From Komarekiella delphini-convector SJRDD-AB1 (GTDB lineage Bacteria; Cyanobacteriota; Cyanobacteriia; Cyanobacteriales; Nostocaceae), in assembly GCF_014831675.1 (NCBI RefSeq), contig NZ_VJXY01000039.1, positions 1-64,000 of the forward strand: a DNA stretch of 64,000 nucleotides. The letters run 5' to 3'. A program made the position numbers and the translations under genes. Below the pieces are notes generated by a model. The model was not told the origin of the DNA. It made no database searches and was given only the letters and a program-made list of their open reading frames with translations. Position 1 is the stretch's first letter. The number at the start of each line of letters is the position of its first letter. Below, piece after piece: positions 35,230 through 44,423 of the stretch.

Positions 35230-36006
35230 CTACATGGCGCTGTATCCGCCATCCACCATCAAAACTGCCCCCGTTACATAAGAAGCTGCTTCAGACGCGA
35301 GAAATATCACTGGGCCGACGAGTTCCTCTGGTTTCCCGCGTCGCTGCATGGGAATCACGGCGCTCAGATGTTGCTGATCTTCGTGTGGCGATCGCCGAAA
35401 TGTTTCAGTACCTTCCATGATGTTGTCGATGTAGCCAGGAGCAAAAGCATTGACGCGAATCTGATGATCTGCCCATTCCAATGCAAGCGATCGCACTAGT
35501 AAATTTACCCCTCCTTTGGCTGCTGTGTAAGCCGCAGAGCCATTAATTCCTACTACACCCCCGATTGAAGAGTTCATGATAATTGAGCCGCTTGTGCCTT
35601 GTTTAATCATTTGTAGTGCCGCCAGTTGAGCGCAGTGGAAGTATCCTTTTAAATTGACGTTGATGATGTTATCCCACTCCAATTCTTCTAAGTCAGTCGC
35701 CGATTTGATGATGTCAATACCGGCATTGCACACCATAATGTCAAGCTTGTGATAGTGCGCTACGGTTTGCTCAATTAGACGTAAACAATCTTGGCGGTTT
35801 CTGACATCGGTGGGAATTGCGATCGCTTCGCCTCCAGCTGCTTGAATCATTTGTGCAGTTTTTTCTGATTCCGCTACTTTGATATCAGCAACTACAACTT
35901 TTGTGCCTACAGATGCTAATCCTTGAGCTATTGCTCTGCCGATGCCTCGTGCGGAGCCGGTGATGATGGCAACTTTATTTGTTAGGTTGAAAAGGGAGGA
36001 TTCCAC
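35230..36006 (-). CDS. Short-chain dehydrogenase/reductase (classical)
   Basis: The 258-residue protein is a classical SDR. The coenzyme motif is GSARGIGRAIA, NAGID follows, and the catalytic triad is Ser in MNSSIGG and Tyr/Lys in YTAAK. The C-terminal SxVTGAVLMVDGGY is typical. It starts at GTG 36006 (MESSLFNLTNK), since there is no suitable ATG. Unlike the SDR at 41289, the catalytic Tyr is present. It sits immediately downstream of the C-A-PCP-C-PCP NRPS, separated by a repeat-bearing gap of 206 nt, and may reduce or oxidise a ring hydroxyl of the bicyclic residue. Confidence 0.9.
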   Translation of the reverse strand: MESSLFNLTNKVAIITGSARGIGRAIAQGLASVGTKVVVADIKVAESEKTAQMIQAAGGEAIAIPTDVRNRQDCLRLIEQTVAHYHKLDIMVCNAGIDIIKSATDLEELEWDNIINVNLKGYFHCAQLAALQMIKQGTSGSIIMNSSIGGVVGINGSAAYTAAKGGVNLLVRSLALEWADHQIRVNAFAPGYIDNIMEGTETFRRSPHEDQQHLSAVIPMQRRGKPEELVGPVIFLASEAASYVTGAVLMVDGGYSAM

Positions 36007-36212
36007 AATTGTTTAATTTGAGTGGGAGTGATTTTTAAATGAATTTGTATCACGCAGAGGCGCAGAGTCGCAGAGAGGAAGAGTTTGAGAGAGTTTTTGT
36101 GTAGGTGACTATTTAATATTGATATTTTGTGGGTTATAAACTAGACTCTTTATAAAAGTCTCAATTTTCTACTCCTTCTCTGTGTCTCTGCGCCTCTGCG
36201 TGAGATAAATAC
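36007..36212. repeat. Dispersed repeats between SDR and NRPS
   Basis: Two inverted copies of the CACGCAGAGGCGCAGAG family flank this gap: TCACGCAGAGGCGCAGAGTCGCAG at about 36050 and CTCTGCGCCTCTGCGTGAG at about 36187. They could pair to form a long stem. The same sequence occurs inside the large NRPS near 54480. No gene is seen. Confidence 0.5.
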
Positions 36213-39200
36213 TTATGTAAGAAGTCTACTGTTTAGTAAATCGTGGATAGCTTCTGCTTGTTGAACTATAGTAGGTTTTTCAAATAGGGAAACTAAAGGT
36301 AACTCTACTTGCAAAGCTTTTTGTAGCTTATATATAACTTGTAGAACAAGAGCAGAATGTCCTCCAAGGTCGAAGAAGTTATCTTGAGTACTAATATGTT
36401 CTAATCTTAAAACTTCTTTCCAAGTAGCTAATATAACTTCCTCCATCGGGTTGGCAGGTTCAACAAAATTATTTTGAGGAGTTTTCATAGCTATTGGTAA
36501 TTTGGAATTTTGAATTGGCAAGCTTTCCCCTTCAGATAAAAAAGGAAGTTCGCCAAGACGTTTGTCAGGATTAGTAACAATATATTCAAGTAAACTTTGA
36601 AATATTGTAACCATTCTGGCAATAGTAGGAGCTTCAAATAAATCGGTTTTGTAGACCAAAGCGCCTTCAATTCCCTCTGATGTTTCTTGGAGTGTAAGAT
36701 TTAAATCAAACTCTGCTGTATCTTTGGTATCGGTTGCAATAAACTCCTCTTTTAAAGTCAAGTTGGCTAGTTTTAAATCATCTTCTGGAGTGTTTTGGAA
36801 AACAAACATCACTTGAGCTAGGAGTGTGTAACTATCTCTAACTGGTTGCAGTTTTTCTACTAGTTTGATGAAGGGCATTTCCTGATGTGCATACACTCCT
36901 AAAGCCACTTCCCGCACTCGCCGCAGTAGTTCCCGAAAGCTGGGATTGCCTTCTAAGTTGGTGCAAAATGGCAGTAAGTGGACAAAGAAACCAATCAGTC
37001 CTTCTGTTTCTGGGCGGGTACGATTGGCAACGGTGCTGCTGACAATGATGTCTGGTTGTCCTGTGTAGCAGAAAAGTAATGTCTTGAGTGCTGCTAACAA
37101 GGTCATAAATAGGGTTACGCCTTCCTGCTGACTCAATGCTTTGAGTGCTTTGGTTAAGTCTTGGGAAATTACCAAAGGTTGACGCGCACCTGTGAAGGTT
37201 CGCACTGATGGGCGTGGATGGTCAGTTGGTAGTTTTAAGACTGGAGGAGTAACACCTAGATGTTGTTTCCAGAATTGCATCTGTGATTCCAAAACTTCCC
37301 TCTGCAACCATTGCCGTTGCCAATTAGCAAAGTCTGCATATTGGATGGGTAACTCGGTTAGCGGGGAGGGTTTGCCTTGAGAAAAAGCTTCGTAAAGGGT
37401 TGCCAGTTCTTGAGTCAACACGCTAAAAGACCAACCGTCGGCGACAATATGGTGTGTTGTGACAACTAGCAAATGCTCTGTTTCAGTCAAACGCCAAAGC
37501 TTACTCCGCAATAACGGCCCTCGCGCCAAATCGAAAGGCTGTTTAATTTCCTTCTCAGCTTGTTGTTTCGCTTCAAAGATGTTTTGTACCTCTACTACGG
37601 CGAAGTCAAAGACAGGTTCGGGGGAAATTGCATAAACCACTTGTCCGCTTTCCACCTTAAAGGTAGTTCGCAAGGTTTCGTGTCGTCGTACAATTTCCCT
37701 TAAACTTTGTTCCAACGCTTTCACATCTAGCGAACCCGTGACGCGATAAACTAGCGGCAAGTTGTAAACAGGATTACCAGGATAGAATTGCTCGAAAAAC
37801 CAAAACTCCAACTGAGTTAAGGAGATTGGCAATACTCCGTCTTGTGAGCGCCCGACTTTCAAAGATACAATTTCTGGTAAAATTTCTTGTTGATTAGCTG
37901 TCTCGACTGTTCTAGCTAAAGTTGCGATCGCCGGAGATTCAAATAAACTTCGCAGAGGCAATTCTATCTTAAATGCTTTGCGTGTCAAAGAAATCACCTG
38001 AGTGGCAAGTAATGAATGTCCTCCCAAATTAAAGAAGTTGTCGTAAATCCCAACTTGCTCCAACCCCAAAACATCCCTCCAGATACCTGCCAAAATTTCT
38101 TCAGTGGGAGTCCGGGGTGCAACAAAAGTTTGAGCTAATTCTGGTCGGCTGGTTGTCGGTTCGCTTAAAGCGCGACGGTTGACTTTACCATTGGGTGTCA
38201 GGGGGAATGACTCCATCTGTACAAAAGCCGATGGAATCATGTAGTCTGGCAACTGGTCTTGAAGAAAATTACGCAACTGTTCGACGGTGATTGTCTGTCC
38301 TTGAATTGGTACGAAGTAAGCGACTAAATATTTTTCCCTGGCACTTTTCCCAAACACCTTAGCGACTGCTTGGTTAATTTGGGGATGTTTGCTCAAGACT
38401 GCTTCAACTTCGCCAAGTTCAACCCGAAAACCCCGGACTTTTACTAAATCGTCTATCCGTCCCAAAAATTCAATGTTGCCATCACTTAGGTAGCGTGCCA
38501 AATCCCCAGTTTTATATAGTCGTGAGTCAGTATCCTGATTAAAAGGATTTGGGACAAATTTTTGCTCTGTCAAATCTGGGCGGTTGAGGTAGCCACGAGC
38601 CAAGCCATCACCGCTAACGTAGAGTTCCCCAGGAACACCGATTGGGACAGGTTGAAAATTGCGATCTAACAGGTAAACTTGCACGTTTACGGCAGGCTTA
38701 CCAATTGGTGGATAAATTGGCCATTCTTCTGGTTTGTCGCTAAAAGTATAAGCCGTGACTAAATCTGCTTCCGTGGGGCCGTAGAAATTATAGAGTCTAC
38801 AATTCTCCAAACGCTTAAATAGCCTAATCATTGGTTGCGTAATCTGGAGTTGTTCGCCACAGGCGATCACTTCTCTAATGTTCTTAAATAGCTGTTCTTC
38901 TTCTCCGTATATTTCTGCTAATTGTTGCCATAAAGTGACAGGAAGGAACACTTTAGCAATTGCTTCTTTAGCAAGTAACTCAATTAATTTATCTAAATCC
39001 TTGCGATCTTCCTCAGGAATCATATACAGCGTGCCACCCAAACCCCACGCCGCAAACATTTCGTGATAGCTAACATCAAAGCTTAGGGAGGCAAATTGAA
39101 GAACACCCACACCTGTTACCATCTTCGCCTGATGGTGTTCTATTAAATTAGTGAGCGATCGATGAGGAACAAGAGTACCTTTAGGAGTTCCTGTAGACCC

Positions 39201-41153
39201 AGAAGTGTAGATTATATACGCTAAATTATGCGCCTCTGCATATATCTGAGGATTTATATCAGATTCCTTGGCTATTTCATCCCATCCCTTATCTAACAAA
39301 ATCACTTTGGGACTAGAATTTGATGGCGCGTCTGAATCCCTCATCAACTTCTCCCAGTCCCCAGTTCCTAATCCCCAATCCCCAGTCCCCTTTAAACGTG
39401 TTTGAGTTAAGATGACCGCTGCTTGAGAATCGCTGAGCATAAATGCTAAACGCTCTGGGGGATAGGTAGGGTCAAGGGGAACACAAGCGCCCCCAGCTTT
39501 GAGGATTCCTAATATGGCAACTGCCGCCTCTAGAGAGCGTTCCAGACAAAACCCCACAGGTACATCTGGTTTGACGCCCAAATGTTGCAGATGGTGCGCT
39601 AATTTATTGGCACGTTGGTTTAACTCTAAATAGGTCAATTGTTGGTTGTCATACACCACCGCTACAGATTCGGGTGTTTTTTCAACTTGCTGCTCAAATA
39701 ATTGATGGATGCAATAATTTATGGGATGGACTGCTTGGGTAGCATTCCACTCTACTAGCAGTAAATCTTGCTCTGCTTGTGTGAGTAGTGGTAGTTCCCC
39801 CGCACTGCGATGAGGTAACTCAACAATTCCCTGCAACAACGTGAGTAAATGACCAATCATGCGGTCAATGGTATCTGCGTCAAAGCGTTGGCGTAGCCCG
39901 CCGCAGGCATCGCGATCGTAGTTGATTTTGATTACCAGTTCTTCACCGGGAATCGCAACTACCGTTAAGGGATAATTTGTTTCTCCGATGGCTTGGCGAT
40001 CGCTTATTCTCAAATTCCCCGGAAGTGCTTGCAGCGTGGCGTTTACAGGATAGTTCTCAAACACAACAATGCTTTCAAACAAAGGTTTATTCCGAGGAAT
40101 CTCACTCACGCTTTGAATATCTACCAGTGAGCTGTATGCATACTGTTCCCGTTCTATATGCTCTTGTTGCAATTGCACCAGCCAAGGCAATAAATCGGTT
40201 GTTTCAGGGATTTTTACCCGTACAGGTAGGGTATTAATAAACAACCCCACCATCGACTCTACACCAGATAAGTTATGAGGACGACCAGACACCGTAGCCC
40301 CAAATACCACATCAGACTCACCACTGTAGCGACTCAGTAACAATGCCCAAGCTGCCTGCACCAAGGTAGAAACGGTGAGATGATGTTGTTGGGCAAAAGA
40401 TTTTAAGGTAGCAGTTGCCTCGGCTGATAGATGTTGATGTCGAATATAACTAGTTTGCTGCTGGTGAGAAATTTGCCCTAATGCTTGTTCTACAACCAAA
40501 GGGGTAGGAGCAGTAAAACCCTCAAGAGTTCGCCGCCAAAATTCCTCTGCACTAGATAAATCTTGCTGCTGTAACCAATTAATGTAGTCTCGGTAAGAGC
40601 GAGATGGAGCTAAATATAACTGTTGATTGTTATTTATAGAATCGTAAAAAGCAAAGATTTCTTTGAAGAGAATTGGCCAACTCCAACCATCAAGCAATAT
40701 ATGATGAAAGCTCCAGACAAAATGATAAGTTTCGTCTGCTAACCGAAATAAAACAAACCGCATCAAGGGAGCTTTATCAACTTCAAAACTTTGCTCTTTA
40801 TCTGTGTTTAAGAAGGAATCAATTTGCGATCGCTGCTCATTGACCGAGAGCGATCGCAAGTCCTTGTTAATCCAAGGTAAATTAACCTGTTTACGCACTA
40901 CTTGAACTGGCTGTTTGCGGTTTTTCCATACAAAAAGAGTCCGTAAAGCCGAATGTCTTTGCACTACTTGTTGCCAAGCTTGCTCAAACGCGCTCTGGTT
41001 TAGATTGCCATGAAGAGTAAAGCGAAACTGCTCGAAGTATATTCTTGATTCTGGCTGGTAGAGAGTATGAAATAGCATCCCCTGCTGCATTGGCGAAAGG
41101 GGATAGATGGCTTCAATATCTTTAGTTTTATTTTGATTTTGTATAACTACCAT
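36213..41153 (-). CDS. Nonribosomal peptide synthetase, C-A-PCP-C-PCP (AerG-like)
   Basis: The 1646-residue NRPS has the order C (14-440, HHILLDG near 150-156), A (455-1000; core YTSGSTGTPKG, YKTGDLARYL, NGKVNRRA), PCP (Ser1047 in LGGHS), a second C (1108-1540, HHIVADG near 1234-1240) and a final PCP (LGGHS near 1600). There is no thioesterase. By alignment to GrsA the A-domain pocket reads approximately D-V-H-F-I-C-F-L-V-K, not a code I know, which fits an unusual amino acid. It lies directly after aerD/E/F-like genes, as AerG does. A 30-residue insert at about 587-616 (GTGDWGLGTGDW) is a translated GGGGACTGGGGATT repeat. The terminal C-PCP may handle amine capture and release. Confidence 0.9.
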   Translation of the reverse strand: MVVIQNQNKTKDIEAIYPLSPMQQGMLFHTLYQPESRIYFEQFRFTLHGNLNQSAFEQAWQQVVQRHSALRTLFVWKNRKQPVQVVRKQVNLPWINKDLRSLSVNEQRSQIDSFLNTDKEQSFEVDKAPLMRFVLFRLADETYHFVWSFHHILLDGWSWPILFKEIFAFYDSINNNQQLYLAPSRSYRDYINWLQQQDLSSAEEFWRRTLEGFTAPTPLVVEQALGQISHQQQTSYIRHQHLSAEATATLKSFAQQHHLTVSTLVQAAWALLLSRYSGESDVVFGATVSGRPHNLSGVESMVGLFINTLPVRVKIPETTDLLPWLVQLQQEHIEREQYAYSSLVDIQSVSEIPRNKPLFESIVVFENYPVNATLQALPGNLRISDRQAIGETNYPLTVVAIPGEELVIKINYDRDACGGLRQRFDADTIDRMIGHLLTLLQGIVELPHRSAGELPLLTQAEQDLLLVEWNATQAVHPINYCIHQLFEQQVEKTPESVAVVYDNQQLTYLELNQRANKLAHHLQHLGVKPDVPVGFCLERSLEAAVAILGILKAGGACVPLDPTYPPERLAFMLSDSQAAVILTQTRLKGTGDWGLGTGDWEKLMRDSDAPSNSSPKVILLDKGWDEIAKESDINPQIYAEAHNLAYIIYTSGSTGTPKGTLVPHRSLTNLIEHHQAKMVTGVGVLQFASLSFDVSYHEMFAAWGLGGTLYMIPEEDRKDLDKLIELLAKEAIAKVFLPVTLWQQLAEIYGEEEQLFKNIREVIACGEQLQITQPMIRLFKRLENCRLYNFYGPTEADLVTAYTFSDKPEEWPIYPPIGKPAVNVQVYLLDRNFQPVPIGVPGELYVSGDGLARGYLNRPDLTEQKFVPNPFNQDTDSRLYKTGDLARYLSDGNIEFLGRIDDLVKVRGFRVELGEVEAVLSKHPQINQAVAKVFGKSAREKYLVAYFVPIQGQTITVEQLRNFLQDQLPDYMIPSAFVQMESFPLTPNGKVNRRALSEPTTSRPELAQTFVAPRTPTEEILAGIWRDVLGLEQVGIYDNFFNLGGHSLLATQVISLTRKAFKIELPLRSLFESPAIATLARTVETANQQEILPEIVSLKVGRSQDGVLPISLTQLEFWFFEQFYPGNPVYNLPLVYRVTGSLDVKALEQSLREIVRRHETLRTTFKVESGQVVYAISPEPVFDFAVVEVQNIFEAKQQAEKEIKQPFDLARGPLLRSKLWRLTETEHLLVVTTHHIVADGWSFSVLTQELATLYEAFSQGKPSPLTELPIQYADFANWQRQWLQREVLESQMQFWKQHLGVTPPVLKLPTDHPRPSVRTFTGARQPLVISQDLTKALKALSQQEGVTLFMTLLAALKTLLFCYTGQPDIIVSSTVANRTRPETEGLIGFFVHLLPFCTNLEGNPSFRELLRRVREVALGVYAHQEMPFIKLVEKLQPVRDSYTLLAQVMFVFQNTPEDDLKLANLTLKEEFIATDTKDTAEFDLNLTLQETSEGIEGALVYKTDLFEAPTIARMVTIFQSLLEYIVTNPDKRLGELPFLSEGESLPIQNSKLPIAMKTPQNNFVEPANPMEEVILATWKEVLRLEHISTQDNFFDLGGHSALVLQVIYKLQKALQVELPLVSLFEKPTIVQQAEAIHDLLNSRLLT

Positions 41154-41288
41154 TGTTATGTTTTTTGTAATATATGTTTTTTAAATTAATCGCCAAGACG
41201 TAGAGAGAAGTTGCGTGCGCGGGTTCCTCGCATTGAGCAAACTTCGGGAGAGCGCAGAGGAAAAAATGTATAATACTGAAAAATTTTA

Positions 41289-42083
41289 TTAAAAAGCTGC
41301 TGTAGACAATCCGCCATCTACTGGAATAGTTACACCAGTGATATAACTAGCGCATTCTGAACTGAGAAAAGCAACTAAATTTGCAACCTCATCAGAAAAA
41401 CCCCGACGACCTATAGGAATAGTGTTATCTATCCCTGCTGCGATCGCATCAATATTTCGGTCTTCTTTTTGGGCAAATACTTCTAGATATTCTCTATGTC
41501 TTGGTGTATCAATAATCCCAGGATTGACACAGTTAACTAACACATTCCACTTTGCAACTTGCGTAGCTACAGATTTGGTAAAGTTGATTAATGCTGCATT
41601 TGCCACTCCTGATTTAATTAAACGAGGAGAAGGTTCTTTCCCGGATGTGCCAATAATATTGACAATTCGTCCCCATTGCTGATTTTTCATAGTAGGTAAA
41701 ACCAGATTCGTCATGCGGATATAGCCCATTAGTTTACCTTCAAAGACAGTTTCCCAATCTCCATCAGATAGTTTTTCTACGGCAACGCTAGAAAATTTTG
41801 CCCCCTCAGAATTATTTACTAAAATATCAATTTTTCCAAATTGATTGAGAGCTTCTTGTACTAATTTTTCAGAGTCAGTTGCCTTTTGAACATCAGCCAA
41901 GCAGGTGATAATTTTTGCTGAGGAATTTACCAGACTTTGATAAGCTTGTTTTAATCGATCTGCATTTCTCCCACAAATTATTAAATTACAGCCTTCGGCT
42001 ACCAGTTTCTCGGATATTGCATAACCAATGCCAGCAGTCGCTCCTGTCACTAAAGCTACTTTCCCTGTTAGTCCTAAATCCAT
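41289..42083 (-). CDS. aerF: Atypical short-chain dehydrogenase, AerF-like
   Basis: The 264-residue SDR-fold protein has an intact coenzyme motif (GATAGIGYAI) and VNNSEG. In the active-site block NIIGTSGKEPSPRLIKSGVAN the residue four before the conserved Lys is Pro, so the usual catalytic Tyr of YxxxK is missing. It belongs to a branch with the SGxANAALINFTK signature. Position after a prephenate decarboxylase-like gene and a bicupin matches aerF in aeruginosin clusters, which helps convert prephenate to the hydroxyoctahydroindole amino acid. It starts 12 nt after the bicupin stop, in one operon. The assignment rests on synteny plus fold. Confidence 0.75.
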   Translation of the reverse strand: MDLGLTGKVALVTGATAGIGYAISEKLVAEGCNLIICGRNADRLKQAYQSLVNSSAKIITCLADVQKATDSEKLVQEALNQFGKIDILVNNSEGAKFSSVAVEKLSDGDWETVFEGKLMGYIRMTNLVLPTMKNQQWGRIVNIIGTSGKEPSPRLIKSGVANAALINFTKSVATQVAKWNVLVNCVNPGIIDTPRHREYLEVFAQKEDRNIDAIAAGIDNTIPIGRRGFSDEVANLVAFLSSECASYITGVTIPVDGGLSTAAF

Positions 42084-42095
42084 ATTGATAGTCCT

Positions 42096-42803
42096 CTAGG
42101 TTGCAGTTAGCGATCGCGCAGTTATTTCACTAAAAGAAGCATCTTGATAAGATAAATGAGAACAACGCGGAATCAAAATTTTCACCAAAGATACTACTTC
42201 ATTAGAGGAATTATATCCTCCACAAAATACATCAGCCGGAGCATAATAAATACTACCATATTCTAGTTGCTGCTGTTCTTTTCCCACAGACATTATCAAC
42301 TGACCATTTAGAATTATTCCCATTTGTTCGCTAGCAGATTGGTGCATTGGAATTATTCCTCCTGGCGGAATTTCAATAATCGCAATCTCAAACCAAGAAG
42401 CAACTATAGATTTGCATAAAGAGCCAGTAAGTTTATCTTTTATAGACGATACTTTGATAAATACTTCATCAGTTTTTTCCGATGTTAAGGAATTTACAAT
42501 ACGTTTTACATCAAACACTAGTGCTGTTTCCGAAAAAATATTAACAGAACCGTGAGGAACATAAGCATTAGCAATATAGGCTTGTTGCAGCGGTTCAATA
42601 ATTTTTTTAGTTCCGTTGACGTTCATTTCTAAACGACCAGAAATTATCATCCCCATCTGACTTTCTAAATGCTCATGTAGTGCAAAATTAGCTCCAGGAG
42701 CAAGATATACTAATTGCACAAGCGTGTCTTGACATTCAAATGCGATTAACTCTACATCGGAATTAATTTTTGTGTTTTTGGGAACTGGAAAAAATTTAGA
42801 CAT
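42096..42803 (-). CDS. aerE: Bicupin isomerase, AerE/BacB-like
   Basis: The 235-residue protein has two cupin domains, each with a metal-binding signature: ALHEHLESQMGMIISG (about residues 40-55) and PMHQSASEQMGIILNG (about 155-170). Each provides His/Gln/His-type ligands. The architecture and position next to an AerD-like decarboxylase correspond to BacB of bacilysin and AerE of aeruginosin. In those systems the cupin isomerises the dihydro-hydroxyphenylpyruvate product of prephenate decarboxylation. Its ATG overlaps the end of the upstream aerD-like gene by 8 nt, suggesting translational coupling. Expected to be cytoplasmic and metal-dependent. Confidence 0.85.
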   Translation of the reverse strand: MSKFFPVPKNTKINSDVELIAFECQDTLVQLVYLAPGANFALHEHLESQMGMIISGRLEMNVNGTKKIIEPLQQAYIANAYVPHGSVNIFSETALVFDVKRIVNSLTSEKTDEVFIKVSSIKDKLTGSLCKSIVASWFEIAIIEIPPGGIIPMHQSASEQMGIILNGQLIMSVGKEQQQLEYGSIYYAPADVFCGGYNSSNEVVSLVKILIPRCSHLSYQDASFSEITARSLTAT

Positions 42804-43404
42804 GACTTTCTGCTATTTTTTTATAAAAAATTGACCAACTCATAGGAATTTTTCCATAAGTAGAAATAAATTCTAAATCATAAGCATCAACAGCATTTTT
42901 ATTGGTAATAGCTAAATTAGCTAAACCCTGCTGTACTTGAATTGCTGCATCACTAGTAGAAAGAGACAGATCAACCTGAATTTCTGATTGGTCTTGGGAG
43001 TCTGGTAAGAGTCTCGACAACAAAGGTAAGGGTGCAGGATGGGTGACAAGTCTAGCTCCTTTGAAAACTACCTCTGTATTTTTCTTCTTCGCCAATCCAT
43101 AAACTGGAGTTGGATAGATAAAAATGAAGCCTAAATCAAAACTTGGCTCCATATAAAACTCATTAATTAGCTGATAAGCATGAGGAACTAGAGCCAAATC
43201 TACCTTGTCTTGTAGCAAAGCTTCTTTGACATCTGGAAAGCTATCAAATAATTGAATTTTTCCAGTCAATTTTTCTGACTCTAATTGTTGAACTATATAA
43301 CTCGAAGCATAGTCACTACTAGTGCCACTAGGCCCTAATGTGCCTATAGTCAAAGTGTTTGCAGGAGGAATAGGAGGTCGAAATTCAATCGAAAACTTCA
43401 GCAT
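42796..43404 (-). CDS. aerD: Prephenate decarboxylase, AerD/BacA-like
   Basis: This 202-residue protein resembles a prephenate dehydratase catalytic domain but follows the non-aromatising BacA/AerD subgroup: TIGTLGPSGTSSDYASSY near the N-terminus and PMSWSIFYK at the C-terminus. These enzymes decarboxylate prephenate to a dihydro-hydroxyphenylpyruvate without forming phenylpyruvate, the first committed step to bacilysin's anticapsin and aeruginosin's Choi. I take ATG 43404 (MLKFSIEFRPP) rather than TTG 43416. It lies 52 nt downstream of the transporter gene and overlaps the bicupin by 8 nt. This gene most strongly ties the locus to the aeruginosin family. Confidence 0.88.
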   Translation of the reverse strand: MLKFSIEFRPPIPPANTLTIGTLGPSGTSSDYASSYIVQQLESEKLTGKIQLFDSFPDVKEALLQDKVDLALVPHAYQLINEFYMEPSFDLGFIFIYPTPVYGLAKKKNTEVVFKGARLVTHPAPLPLLSRLLPDSQDQSEIQVDLSLSTSDAAIQVQQGLANLAITNKNAVDAYDLEFISTYGKIPMSWSIFYKKIAESHV

Positions 43405-43456
43405 AGTTTTAACCAAGGTCGTATAGTAGAAAAAATCAAGTTAAAATTAGTAATTT

Positions 43457-44362
43457 TTAAATATTTTCTGCGCCAAATATTAATTTGCGATCTATATATT
43501 GAGACTTACTCTGACTCAAAATTAATGCAGTTAGCACCAGAACCGTGCCAATAAAACCGCGTACTCCAAACTTCTCGCCGAGTAGCCAGAAGGAAAAAAC
43601 GGACGTGAGTACCGGATCGAGAGTACACAATAGTGCAGCTTCCGTTGCTGAAATCCATTGCTGACCTATTGTTTCTAGCCAGATGGTAGCAGCAGTCCCT
43701 ATCAGACCGAGGTAAAGGATAATGCCATAGTTATTGCTTAGAGTCTCAAATTGTCCGACCATCTGTGGCGCTGCCCAGACGGCGCTTAACACTGCTACAA
43801 TCCACAGTTGGATGGCAGTTAGGGATAGAGTTGAGTGGCGTTGTGCTGTTCCCTGAAGTACCAGCATATAAACCCCGTAAATGAAGGTTTCACCAAACAA
43901 CAACAAGTCACCTATGCCTAGAGAGCCGTTTTCCCAACACATAATGCCGATACCTGTAAGAGCAACTCCGGCGGCGAGTACAGTCTTAATAAGCAAGGGC
44001 TGACCTAATAACGCTCCCAACAGGGGTACAATGATCACATTCAGGCTAAAAATGAATCCTCCCCGGTTGGCATTGGCGGTTTCTAGCCCGATCGCTTGGA
44101 AGGCGAAGCAAGCGAAAAGTAAAAGTCCTAAAATGGCCCCATCGCGTAATATTTGAGCGTTTAGAGAGCGTAAATACGGGGTAAATATCGCTGCTGCAAC
44201 GCTGAAACGGCTAGCGGTAAGTACAGCTGGCGAAAAGCTAGTGACTGCATCTTTAGTAAGTGGGAAGGTCGTCGCCCATATTAAACTGACGATCGCGATC
44301 GCAATTATGCCCTGAATGTGGAGGGCGTTTTGCGTGGGTTGATTGCAGTCATCTAGTTTCAT
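43457..44362 (-). CDS. EamA/DMT-family transporter
   Basis: The 301-residue protein has ten predicted TM helices in two EamA halves. The first contains IWATTFPLTKDAV and AILGLLLFACFAFQAIGLE, the second GIILYLGLIGTAATIWLETI and CTLDPVLTSVFSFWLLGE. Family members export metabolites or amino-acid derivatives. It is within the aer-type operon, immediately before aerD, and could move the product or an intermediate. The MFS gene at 13847 is the other candidate exporter. The substrate cannot be inferred from sequence. Confidence 0.88.
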   Translation of the reverse strand: MKLDDCNQPTQNALHIQGIIAIAIVSLIWATTFPLTKDAVTSFSPAVLTASRFSVAAAIFTPYLRSLNAQILRDGAILGLLLFACFAFQAIGLETANANRGGFIFSLNVIIVPLLGALLGQPLLIKTVLAAGVALTGIGIMCWENGSLGIGDLLLFGETFIYGVYMLVLQGTAQRHSTLSLTAIQLWIVAVLSAVWAAPQMVGQFETLSNNYGIILYLGLIGTAATIWLETIGQQWISATEAALLCTLDPVLTSVFSFWLLGEKFGVRGFIGTVLVLTALILSQSKSQYIDRKLIFGAENI

Positions 44363-44423
44363 GTTATGAGTACCTAAACAGAATTAATTACACACCTTTG
44401 CCTGTTCCTTTTGACAAGAGTAG

